DNA from: Holophaga sp.
GTDB taxonomy: Bacteria > Acidobacteriota > Holophagae > Holophagales > Holophagaceae
Length of the DNA stretch: 14,789 nt
Direction: 5' to 3'
Assembly: GCA_016715205.1 (NCBI GenBank)
Contig: JADKBC010000027.1
Location: 1-14,789, forward strand
Under the pieces are notes generated by a model, which searched no databases, was not told the origin of the DNA, and saw only the letters and a list, made by a program, of their open reading frames with translations. The number at the start of each line of letters is the position of its first letter. The stretch's first letter is position 1. The translations under genes were made by a program, and so were the position numbers. Shown in pieces: positions 1 through 7,687 of the stretch.

Positions 1-376
1 CGAATCGGTGACCATGCAGGTGCTGAAGGTGAAGATGGCGTCTTCGTTGTGCTCGCGCATCAGGCCCACCGAGTGCCCGACCCCCACCACCATTTGAGGC
101 GGTGAGACGGTGAAAGACTCTTCAAAGCAGCAGTTCGGGTGATAGGGGCGAGGTGGCGCTGAGCAGAGCGGTAGCCCCGGAGCGGCGGAGTAGCGTTGGG
201 CAGGGTTTTGTCTTCGTTGAGGAATTCCGCAGCTGCAGGGCTCAGAAGGGCGGCGGGCTGCTCTTCGGCCGGCCGGGCCGTTTCGGGCTGGGCGGGTTGG
301 GGTTCTTTTTCCCATCACTTCCGGAAGCTTTGGTTTTCTCAGGGTTTGAGAACAGGCGTTTAAAAAAAGACATCAC
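1..376 (-). CDS. PP2C-type protein Ser/Thr phosphatase, N-terminal part
   Basis: The 5' end of a metal-dependent protein phosphatase gene runs off the window at base 1. PP2C enzymes remove phosphate from Ser/Thr residues and often reverse the action of a neighbouring kinase. The start is set by GGAGGAAG (382-389), placing GTG at 376 or ATG at 373. Translation gives MSFFKRLFSNPEKTKAS, then a Pro/Lys-rich linker. After two frame changes (near 260 and near 140) it reads VVVGVGHSVGLMREHNEDA at about 33-90, the first PP2C motif: Gly-rich strand, then Arg and the metal-binding Asp of NEDA. The indels look like sequencing error because the motif is intact. The start lies 16 bases after the kinase stop, so the two genes are probably co-transcribed. 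The rest of the catalytic domain is outside the window. Confidence 0.75.
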
Positions 377-392
377 GGTAACTTCCTCCGGC

Positions 393-2056
393 CTATACTG
401 TTAAAGCGTAAAGATGATGGTCTGTTGAACCAAAATATATTTTGTCTTGCCAGAATGCAATCCCGCCTGTAATTGCGCCACCGGAGGCGAATTTCCAGCG
501 CAGGCGGCCTGTGCGGTACTCCAGGCAGTAAATATTCTTATCCACCGAGCCAAAGATCACCGAATCTCGAAAGACCAGGGGCGTTCCGGAGATCTGGTGT
601 TCGGTTGGGAATTTCCAGATTTCTTTGGATGAGTTGGCGTCGAGGCAGTACATGTGGTAATCGGCACAGCCGATCAGCACGAAGTTATCCACCAGGGCCG
701 GGGAGGCGATGGTGGGCTTGGGCAGGCGAAAACGCCAGATGACGAAACCCGTTTTGGCGTCCACGGCGCAGACGGTGGCATCCACCGAACCGAAATAGAC
801 AATGTTGTTGGCCAGGACCGGCGAGGAGGTGATGGCGCAGCTTGGCCTTGAAGCGCCACTTGATGTTGCCGGTCAGGTCGAGACAGAAGAAATCGCCAGC
901 TTCGTTGCCAAAAAAGATCCGTTCGCGTTCCACCACCGGTGAGGAGCGGATTGGGGCGCTGGTGTTGATTTTCCAGGCCCGCCGCCCGCTGAGCGAGTTG
1001 ACGGCGTGGATATGTTCATCATCTGATCCAAAAAAGACATGCCCTTCGGCAATGGTGGGCGATGAGCGCACCGGTCCATCGGTGTAATACAGCCAGGAGA
1101 GTTTGCCCGTCCGCTGCGAAATGACATGCAGGCGGCGGTCTTCGGAGCCAAAGTATATATTGCCATCGTACAGCACCGGGCGGGTGACTATTCCGCCATC
1201 GGTGGGATATTTCCAGACGAAGGTGCCCTTATCGGCATCGATGGCGTACAGGTTGTGGTCGTACGGCCGGCGTAGAGGATGCCGTCCTGCACCAGGGGTG
1301 TGCCGCGGATTTCATCCTCGCATTCAAATTTCCAGGCCAGCTTGCTGGTATCTTCAACTTTGAAGTTTTCGGTGAGCGAGCGCACGCTGGCCAGCATGCC
1401 TGTTTTGCGGGCCACAGCCAGGAGCACATCTTTCATGCCGGCGGCTGTCTGGAAACGGTTGACGGGGTTGTACTGCAGGGCGGTGTTGATGACTGTTTCC
1501 AGCACTGCTCGGGCGGAGAATAGCCCTCGGTGCCGATCATGGTGCCCTTTTGGCCCGATTGAAAGGATTTGGCAATCCCGAAATCGACCAGCACCACATG
1601 GCCGCGCTGGTCGATCATCACATTCGAGGGTTTCAGGTCGCGGAAGATGATCGGGTCGGGCAGGTGCCCGTGCAAAAAGCTGAGCACATCACACAGTTCA
1701 ATCGCCCAGGAGATCACTTTTTCCACCGGGAAAAAGCCCTGCGATTCCACCAGAAGGGCTTCCAGATCTTTGCCTTCGACGAATTCCAGGATCAGGTAGG
1801 AACGATCGTTATGAGAGAAATAATCGTAAATGCGCGGGATTGCAGGGTGTTCGAGGGTTGCCAGCAGATTGGCTTCGCGCTCAAAGTTGCGCAGCATGGT
1901 CTCCCGAATTGCCGGGTCGCGGGTCTGGTTGATCATCTCTTTGACCGCCACCCGTTTGACCACGTTGGGGAAGTGCAAATCACGGGCCCGATAGACCGCA
2001 CCCATTCCACCGACACCCACTACGCCCTGGATCAGGTAACGGTTCGAAATTGTCAC
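393..2056 (-). CDS. Ser/Thr protein kinase with C-terminal PQQ-like beta-propeller (frameshifted)
   Basis: A Hanks-type kinase (PknB-like) fused to a PQQ-type propeller. Numbered from GTG at 2056, the kinase shows the Gly loop GVGGMGAVYRA (about 14-24), VAVKEM with Lys39, alpha-C Glu61, FRDLKPSNV with catalytic Asp140 (Phe replaces the usual His of HRD), DFG at 158-160 and GTEGYSPPEQ. Three breaks follow, near 1530, 1265 and 840. In the corrected reading the propeller repeats the pattern IYFGS..D..LYA.D...G...W about eight times. The C-terminal half-blade ends IYFGSTDHHLYALTV and could be closed by the N-terminal LAWKFE strand. I see no membrane segment between kinase and propeller, so the protein is probably cytoplasmic. 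About 60 residues of the kinase C-lobe are missing at 1530. The true start is probably upstream: GGAGG at 2130-2134 precedes a CTG at 2122-2124, and after one indel near 2060 that frame reads LETQKIPQTNTMNGSPGH into the kinase. Confidence 0.9.
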
Positions 2057-2149
2057 CCCTGCTTGCAGGTGTGACCCGGTGAACCATTCATCGTATTGGT
2101 TTGGGGAATTTTTTGGGTTTCCAGGTTAACCTCCGCAACGTTAATTTTT

Positions 2150-2179
2150 GTTATACCATCTGGATGACTTTTGGTTGAA
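2150..2179 (-). promoter_or_regulatory. Candidate promoter for the kinase/phosphatase pair
   Basis: On the minus strand, TATAAC (2155-2150) resembles a -10 box and TTCAAC (2179-2174) is a weak -35, 18 bases apart. They lie just upstream of the GGAGG at 2130-2134 and downstream of the preceding terminator, so a promoter is expected in this gap. The -35 match is poor and the call rests largely on position. Confidence 0.3.
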
Positions 2180-2202
2180 AACTGTGGAATCGTACAATAA
2201 TG

Positions 2203-2229
2203 AAAACCCGCCCCGATAGGGCGGGTTTT
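2203..2229 (-). terminator. Intrinsic terminator after the aldo/keto reductase
   Basis: A perfect 11-bp inverted repeat, AAAACCCGCCC / GGGCGGGTTTT, with a 5-base loop, starts 18 bases past the reductase stop. Read on the minus strand it is a GC stem ending in TTTT. The flanking A/T runs are symmetric, so it could also work on plus-strand transcripts. Confidence 0.85.
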
Positions 2230-2247
2230 CGTGTAAAAATTCGAACT

Positions 2248-3238
2248 TTAGCGGAATGTGCTTGGCGCAGCCGGCTTGTTCTGCAGGATGGCTTCGATCC
2301 GTTCCAGCACTTCGGGGGTGAGCTGCTTGGCCACTTCCAGGGCCTTCATATTCTCCACAACCTGTTCGGGGCGAGAGGCGCCGGTGATGACAGTGCTGAC
2401 ATGCGGGTTCTTCAAACACCAGGCCAGGGCCATCTGGGCCATGCTGCGGTTCAGCTCGCCGGCAATGGCGGTCATCTGGGTCACCTTCTCCAGGTTGCGC
2501 TTGGTTTCATCGCGCTCGTACATCTTGCAGCCAGCCATAATCGGGCAGGCTGAGGCGTGACCCTTCCGGGATGCCCTGGTTGTACTTGCCGGTCAGCAGG
2601 CCGCTGGCCAGCGGGCTCCAGATGGTGGTGCCCAGACCGAACTCGTGGTACAGGTGGTGAAATTCACTCTCCACTTTCTCACGGTCGAACATGTGGTACT
2701 GCGGCTGCTCCATGGTCGGCGGGATCAGGTGCTTTCGCGGCGGGGCGACGGCGTGGGGCTTCCACGATCTGGGCGGCGCTCCACTCGCTGGTGCCCCAGT
2801 GAAAGCGTAGCCCTGGTCGATCAAAATTCATGGCCCGCACGGTTTCTTCGATGGGGGTTGAAATGTCAGGCCGGTGGCAGAAGACCAGGTGACATAGTCC
2901 AACTGCAGGCGCTGCAGGGCGGCCCAGGTGCCTTCGATGACATGCTTGCGCGACAGCCCGCTGTTGTTGGGCTTGTTCCCGCCCCAGAAGATCTTGGTGG
3001 AAATGACCAGCTCAGAGCGTTTCCAGCCCATCTTCTTGAGGACATTGCCCATCACGATCTCGGCGTTGCCGTTGGCGTAAGCCTCGGCGTTGTCGAAAAA
3101 GTTGACTCCGGCGTCCCAGGCCGCGCTCATGCAGCTCAGGGCCAGCTCTTCGCCCACCTGGCCGCCGTAGGTGACCCAGGCCCCAAGTGAGAGCGCCGAA
3201 ACTTCCAGACCAGATTTGCCTAAATGACGATATTCCAT
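2248..3238 (-). CDS. Aldo/keto reductase, Kv-beta/YghZ-like (frameshifted)
   Basis: NAD(P)H-dependent oxidoreductase of the aldo/keto reductase TIM-barrel superfamily, which reduces aldehydes or ketones; the substrate cannot be told from sequence. ATG at 3238 follows AGAGGAAAAG. The N-terminal 116 residues are clean: MEYRHLGKSGLEVSALSLG, FFDNAEAY (Asp49, Tyr54) and ISTKIFWGG (Lys82). The catalytic His lies in FCHRPD after a one-base loss near 2900. Further frame changes occur between about 2830 and 2730 (recovered pieces IDQGYAF, HWGTSEWSAAQIVE, KHLIPPTMEQPQYHMF) and near 2535. The C-terminal part includes SMAQMALAWCLKNPHVSTVI, typical of the family's cofactor-binding end. Total length of about 330 codons is normal. 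With at least five indels this is the most damaged gene here, but all four tetrad residues are recoverable, so sequencing error is likelier than decay. Confidence 0.85.
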
Positions 3239-3304
3239 TTCTTTTCCTCTTTCTTAAAAATAAATTGTTATCTCAGAAAAACTGAGGTGGTTGATATTTG
3301 GAGA

Positions 3305-3441
3305 GCCCGCCCCACCCCCGGGCCCCGACCCCACCCCCGGCCCCTCCCCGTTCGACGATTACGTCGCCTGGGAAAGTGCCTTCGATAATCGAGCGCGCTC
3401 TCCCAAGGCTTCCCCCTCCCCGCCCGTGGGAGGGACGGGCA
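3305..3441. repeat. GC-skewed intergenic element with small palindromes
   Basis: The gap between the IMPase-like gene and the aldo/keto reductase holds a strand-biased C-rich block on the plus strand (3305-3350, runs such as CCCCACCCCCGG). It is followed by the 10-bp palindrome GAGCGCGCTC (3391-3400), a C-rich run and a hairpin GCCCGT / ACGGGC (3422-3440) with a GGGAGGG loop. Composition differs sharply from both neighbours. It looks like a dispersed intergenic repeat, but one copy cannot prove that. The minus-strand frame 0 stays open through it, so a gene-caller may extend the IMPase to 3273. Confidence 0.45.
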
Positions 3442-3463
3442 GAAATGGGAGGATCTTCCAATT

Positions 3464-4279
3464 CTACTCTCTCTTCGCCGGACCTCGCCCGCACCTTTTG
3501 CAGGGTGTGCGGATCGGCGGCGCTGATGGCGCTGTAATTCTTCTTTGCGTAGTCGATCTCCGGCTGGAGCGGGAAAATGGCTTCCTGGTCAGGGTCTCGG
3601 TCGAGCCGTAAGCCTCTTTCACCACCAGCCAGCCGCCGGCGATGCTATCCCAGACCTTGGCGGTGACATCAAAGCTCGCCAGGGCCAGCCGCACCCGACC
3701 GCGCTCATCAGATAGGCGGTGGGCCCAGGATGCCGGGTCTTGTAGGGCAGGTTAACCGTGTAATGGCGGATGGGTGCGAACAGCACGAAAAAACGACTCG
3801 GCCTGGTTTGGCGCAGCGCCATCTCCGCCCGTCAGGTGCAGCGGCGTTCCGTTCAGCTCGGCGCCCTGCCCGGCCTGGGCTGTGTACATCTCGTTGATCA
3901 GCGGGAAATACAGGGCGGCGGCCTGGGGTACGCCGTCCAGCAGGTAAGCCAGCGAGACGCCCCAGTAGTGCAGCCCCAGGCTGAAGTTGGTTGTCCCGTC
4001 CAGCGGGTCCACCACCCCACAGCTCGGGCGGCACCTGGGCCAGGCAGGTTTGTTTCTCTTCGCTCAGCACTGCCGCACTGGGGTCTGGCGCTGGAGGGCC
4101 GCCAGGATAAAGCGGTCTGCCTCCAGGTCGGCTTCGGTCACCAGCGAGGCGTCTGCTTTGCGCCGGGCCAGCGTGCCGGCAGGGTCAAAGCGCCGCGCCA
4201 GCAGCTGCCCGGCGGCAGTGGCGGTTTCGGCGGCGATGGTTTTGATGGCGTTCAGGGTGGGTGAAGTCTGGATGGTCAT
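3464..4279 (-). CDS. Inositol monophosphatase family protein (frameshifted)
   Basis: Mg-dependent phosphatase of the IMPase/FBPase/CysQ superfamily, acting on a small phosphorylated metabolite such as inositol phosphate, sugar phosphate or PAP. ATG at 4279 starts 8 bases after the FKBP stop; a weak AAGG lies upstream. Recovered in order across frames: KADASLVTEADLEADRF, LSEE (metal-binding Glu pair, about residue 72), the signature DPLDGTTNFSLG, LINEMYTAQAGQGAELNG, and WDSIAGGWLVVKEAYG, the second metal-site motif. Frame changes fall near 4065, 4020, 3800, 3710 and 3600. The end is uncertain. Stopping at the TAG at 3464-3466 gives about 272 residues, normal for the family, but needs one more compensating indel. 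Without it the frame continues through the GC-rich element to 3273 and yields an unusual Gly-rich tail. Confidence 0.82.
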
Positions 4280-4287
4280 ACCCGGCC

Positions 4288-5601
4288 TTACGGTCGAATC
4301 TCCAGCAGCTCCACCTCAAATACCAGGATTGTATTCGGCGGGATGGCGTTGCCGGCCCCTTGCTCGCCGTAGCCCAGCTCGGGCGGGATGACCAACTTGC
4401 GTTTGCCCCCGACCCGCATGCCGGCGATGCCTTCCTCCCAGCCCTTAATCACCTGCCCGGCCCCCAGCACAAACTGGAAGGGTTGGCCGCGGAAATACGA
4501 GCTGTCGAACTGGGTGCCGTCCACCAACCAGCCCGAGTAATGGACAACCACGGTCTGCCCGGGCTGGGGATTTTCGCCCACCCCGCTCTGAATTTCATAA
4601 ATCCGCAGGCCGCTTTCGGTGGTGGTGTAGTTAAATTCGTCGATCACGGTTTGTTTGATCGGCTCTTTGACATCCACCAGCTCGATTTCCATCAGCAGGG
4701 AGGTGTTGGGCGGCACAATGGCGCTGCCCGCCGTGCCATAAGCCAGCGAAGGTTCAATCAGCAGCTGGCGTATGCCGCCGACCTTCATCCCGATCACGCC
4801 CTCATTCCAGCCGGCAATCACCGTGCTGCCCTTGCCCACCTGGAAAAAGACCGGTGAGTCGCCTTCGGAAGACGAAAGGTAGGTGTTGTCCATGACGCCC
4901 TTTTTCCACATGGTGTAGCGGGTGGTCACAAAGGTGCTGTTGAGGGCCACCCGGCCGGTGCCTACCACCAGATCGTAAAACAACAGGCCGCTCGGGTTTT
5001 TCTTGTAGGCTTTAATATCCACTGTCTGGGCCACCGGAACCGGCATAACCTTGACCAGCTCCACCTCCAGCACGAGGGATGAATCGGCGGGGATGCCTTC
5101 GGGCGGGGTGGCGCCAAAGGCCAGGGTGGGCGGCAGGATCATGCGCGCTTTGCCGCCGGCCTTCATCATGGTCAGGCCCTGTTCCCAGCCCGGGAGGAGC
5201 TGGCCTTCGCCCATCCGCACGCTGCGCGGGGTCAGTCCGTTGATGCTGTTCAAGACCTCGGTGCCGTCCGGCAGGGTTGCCCGATAGTTCATAACCACAA
5301 TATCGCCGGTCACAGGCACCGGGCCGCTGCCAACCACCAGGTCCACAAACTGCAGGCCGTTGTCAGGGTGATGCCGCCGGTCAGGGCCAGCGGGGTGGGG
5401 GTCAGGACCACTTCCGGCGTAGGGGTTGGCGCCATGGTGGCGGCCTTTGTGGGGGGCGGCAGTTGGGCGCAGGGTGGGGGTGGGCTGGTCTTCCAGGCCG
5501 TTGACGGCCGATTGGCAGCTGCCAACAAACAGGCTGAGCAGCACCAGAAGCGTCAGCGCCAGCCAGGAAGGCCGCCGATTGCCACAGTTTTCTCGGATCA
5601 C
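4288..5601 (-). CDS. Lipoprotein with three tandem FKBP peptidyl-prolyl isomerase domains
   Basis: 437 codons from GTG at 5601. The signal peptide is hydrophobic (LALTLLVLLSLFVGS) with a lipobox cysteine at 29, so the protein should be membrane-anchored on the outer face, helping to fold exported proteins by proline cis/trans isomerisation. A Thr/Pro-rich linker follows, then FKBP domains at about 83-183, 205-310 and 330-435. Domain 3 keeps the FKBP pocket: Tyr355, Phe365-Asp366, Val384-Ile385, Trp388, Tyr411, Phe428. Domain 1 has Val-Leu for Phe-Asp (116-117) and Phe162 for Tyr; domain 2 has Met237-Asp238. Residues about 51-80 are read in the wrong frame between two compensating indels. The alternative frame gives KAATMAPTPTPEVVLTPTP, a normal lipoprotein linker. 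GGAG lies only one base before the GTG, so the start may also be affected. Confidence 0.93.
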   Translation of the reverse strand: MIRENCGNRRPSWLALTLLVLLSLFVGSCQSAVNGLEDQPTPTLRPTAAPHKGRHHGANPYAGSGPDPHPAGPDRRHHPDNGLQFVDLVVGSGPVPVTGDIVVMNYRATLPDGTEVLNSINGLTPRSVRMGEGQLLPGWEQGLTMMKAGGKARMILPPTLAFGATPPEGIPADSSLVLEVELVKVMPVPVAQTVDIKAYKKNPSGLLFYDLVVGTGRVALNSTFVTTRYTMWKKGVMDNTYLSSSEGDSPVFFQVGKGSTVIAGWNEGVIGMKVGGIRQLLIEPSLAYGTAGSAIVPPNTSLLMEIELVDVKEPIKQTVIDEFNYTTTESGLRIYEIQSGVGENPQPGQTVVVHYSGWLVDGTQFDSSYFRGQPFQFVLGAGQVIKGWEEGIAGMRVGGKRKLVIPPELGYGEQGAGNAIPPNTILVFEVELLEIRP

Positions 5602-5648
5602 TCCGGGCAGTTAAATTGATTGCATAGTTCCCTGCCAGTAAATAAAAA

Positions 5649-6267
5649 TTAGTCGGATGTGGACTGCAGCGCCAGGTATTCTTGATCCACGGCGTTTTCC
5701 GGGTCGGCGCCCAGGTAGCGGATCAGCTCCACCGCCATGAGCGATTTGTGTTCGGCGTCCAGGCGGCTCCAGGTGCGGCTTTTAACCTCTAAGTACGAGC
5801 CCAATTGAGGCGAGGTGATGTTGTCGATGTTGATGAAGAACTCGGTTCCCTGGAACAGCACCCGCCAGCGCAGACGTTCTTTTTCGATGGTGGTTTCGCT
5901 GGCTGGTTTGAAGTATTCGCGGTAAAAGCGCAGGCTGTGGACGGCGGGCGCCAGGAAGCGGCTGCGGCTGAGGAGCACTTCAGAGGGGTAGCGGCGCTCG
6001 CGTTCTTCGCCCAGGTGGGTCAGGCGGTAGCGCACACTCTGGACCTTGTTATTTGTTGTCGATCAGCTCGTCTTCGCGGTAGCGGATGCGCCCCTGGGCC
6101 GGGTCGTCGAACGAGAAGTAGGTGTCAAATTCGTGGTAGTGGCGGTAGTGCAGGATTTCAATCTGCGAGCGGTGGATCGCCTCGATGACCGGGGCCCGAT
6201 CTTCCAGGCGGACTTTAAGTTGGATCTCAAAGCTTTCAGCTTCGGTGGCGCCGCCGATGGCGATCAA
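5649..6267 (-). CDS. CYTH-domain protein (class IV adenylate cyclase/ThTPase-like), one frameshift
   Basis: CYTH (triphosphate tunnel) fold protein. Relatives hydrolyse triphosphates (thiamine triphosphate, polyphosphate) or make cAMP; the substrate here is unknown. TTG at 6267 begins the frame IAIGGATEAESFEIQLKV. Visible elements are EIQLK (14-18, a variant of the ExExK metal motif), FDTYFSF, RIRYRED, then after a one-base shift near 6045 VRYRLTHLGEERERRYPSE, EKERLRWRV, FFINIDNI and GSYLEVKSRTWSRLDAEHKS. These alternating charged strands are what line the tunnel. Length of about 206 residues fits a single CYTH domain. The start overlaps the mtaD end by 32 bases and no good ribosome site is seen, which suggests translational coupling. 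The name adenylate cyclase is often given to this family in databases without evidence. Confidence 0.78.
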
Positions 6268-7497
6268 GTTTGGAGAGGACCGACTGTTCGCGTTCGATCA
6301 GGAAGGCGTCAATCCGTTCCGAGTAAACCGCAGCCTGGCTCAGCAGGGCTGCTTCATCCAGGGTGGTGAGCTGTCCAAAATCAGGTCGGCCCGTTTGCCC
6401 ACTTCCAGGGTGCCGGTCAGGTGGCCGATGTGCAGGGCTTTGGCGCCCAGGCGGGTCGCCATGGCCAGGGCGGTCTGAGCCGGCAGGACGGTGGGGTCGT
6501 TGGTGTGGACCTTGGCGATGAAAGCCGCCAGGCGGATCTCTTCAAACATGTCCAGGTCGTTGTTCGAGGCGGCGCCATCGGTGCCGATGCCGACATTCAG
6601 CCCGGCGTTGATCATCTTGCTGACCGGGGCAAACCCGGACGCCAGCTTGAGCTTGGAGGAGGGGTTGTGGGCTACGCCGGCCTTGTGGTTGACCAGGGTT
6701 TTGATTTCCCCATCGTCAATGTGGACACAGTGGGCTGCCAGGACTTTGGCTTCGAACAGGCGCTGTTTTTTTGACATACGGCACCACGGGCATCCCGTTT
6801 TCGTTGCGCATGTTTTCCACTTCCTGGCGGTTTCGGAGATGTGGATGTGCAGGGGCACATCAAACTCCACGGCCAGCTCGGAGCAGGCCTTCAGGATTTC
6901 GGGCGGGCAGGTGTAGGGGGCATGCGGGGCCACCGAGGGTACGATCAGGTGATGGCCTTTCCAGCCTAGAATAAACTGGCGGGCCGCCGCCAGTGATTCT
7001 TCGTAATAGGCGGCATCGGGCGAGGGGAATTTGAGCACCGTCTGCCCCAGCACAGCCCGCATTCCGGCCTCGGCTGTGGCCCGGGCCACATGCTCTTCAA
7101 AGTAGTACATATCGGCAAAGCAGGTCACGCCGCTGTGGATCATCTCGGCGCAGGCCAGCTGGGTGCCCAGGCGCACAAATTCGGGCGAGACAAACTCGCG
7201 CTCCACCGGCATCATGTAGCCCATCAGCCAGACATCCAGGCGCAGGTCGTCGGCCAGGCCGCGCAGCAGCACCATGGCCGCGTGGGTGTGGGCATTGATC
7301 AGGCCGGGCATCAGCACTTTGCCCTGGCAGTCCACCACCTCGTTGGCCGTAAACTGCTCTTTGAGGCTGGCCTCTTCGCCAACGGCCACAATGCTGTCAT
7401 CCCGGACGGCCAGGCAGCCGTGTTCGTAATAGGTGAATTTTTCATCCATCGTCAGGACGATGGCATTAATGAATAGTGTGTCTACAGACTCGCTCAT
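6236..7497 (-). CDS. mtaD: 5-methylthioadenosine/S-adenosylhomocysteine deaminase (internally damaged)
   Basis: Zinc amidohydrolase that deaminates methylthioadenosine and S-adenosylhomocysteine to their inosine forms, part of methylthioadenosine salvage. Start ATG 7497 is fixed by AAGGAG five bases upstream. Zinc and catalytic ligands: His70-x-His72 in LINAHTHAAM, His219 in HIHISE, Glu222, His256 in AAHCVH and Asp307 in GIGTDGAASN. Residues about 225-242 are out of frame between two compensating indels (near 6825 and in the T-run at 6766-6772); the other frame reads EVENMRNENGMPVVPYVKK. After GKRADLILD (residue 375) the frame jumps near 6365 straight to QLTTLDEAALLSQAAVYSE, which looks like the family's C-terminal tail. 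About 40-50 residues of the last beta-sandwich are missing. The tail frame stops at 6236. Other aminohydrolases (guanine or chlorotriazine type) are less likely given the wording. Confidence 0.88.
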
Positions 7498-7502
7498 AGT
7501 TT

Positions 7503-7519
7503 CTCCTTGAGTTATTATA
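7503..7519 (-). promoter_or_regulatory. mtaD ribosome site and candidate -10 box
   Basis: On the minus strand a perfect TATAAT (7519-7514) is followed by AAGGAG (7508-7503), five bases before ATG 7497. The ribosome site is strong and decides the start. The -10 is credible by sequence, but no good -35 at 17 bases was found, and it would give a very short leader. Confidence 0.45.
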
Positions 7520-7561
7520 ACCTCAAATAAAAAAGAGCGCGCCAAAGCCAGGACTGAATAG

Positions 7562-7667
7562 GATCACTGAGAGGATGAATTAATGCGCAAAGACTGAAAA
7601 ATGGCCTTCCGGCAAGCTGGAGGTTTTGTCAGTGGCCTCGTTTCCTCAGTGCCTCAGTGTTTCAATC
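7562..7667. repeat. Intergenic direct repeat, copy 1
   Basis: This copy begins GATCACTGAGAGGATGAATT and ends CCTCAGTGCCTCAGTG then TTCAATC. It aligns end to end with 7883-7999, with scattered differences and small gaps. Its internal hairpin (ACTGAAAAAT against TTTTGTCAGT) is imperfect. It lies in the 501-bp non-coding gap between cinA and mtaD. Confidence 0.75.
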
Positions 7668-7687
7668 GTCCCCAGGTGCGAAGGGGA

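Noticed and set aside
153..404. Plus-strand open frame opposite the phosphatase N-terminus
   Set aside because: The minus strand gives a good ribosome site and a PP2C motif in adjacent frames; the plus product is low-complexity Gly/Phe/Arg.
4261..4857. Plus-strand open frame of 198 codons opposite the FKBP gene
   Set aside because: It is antisense to the canonical third FKBP domain and has no motif or ribosome site.
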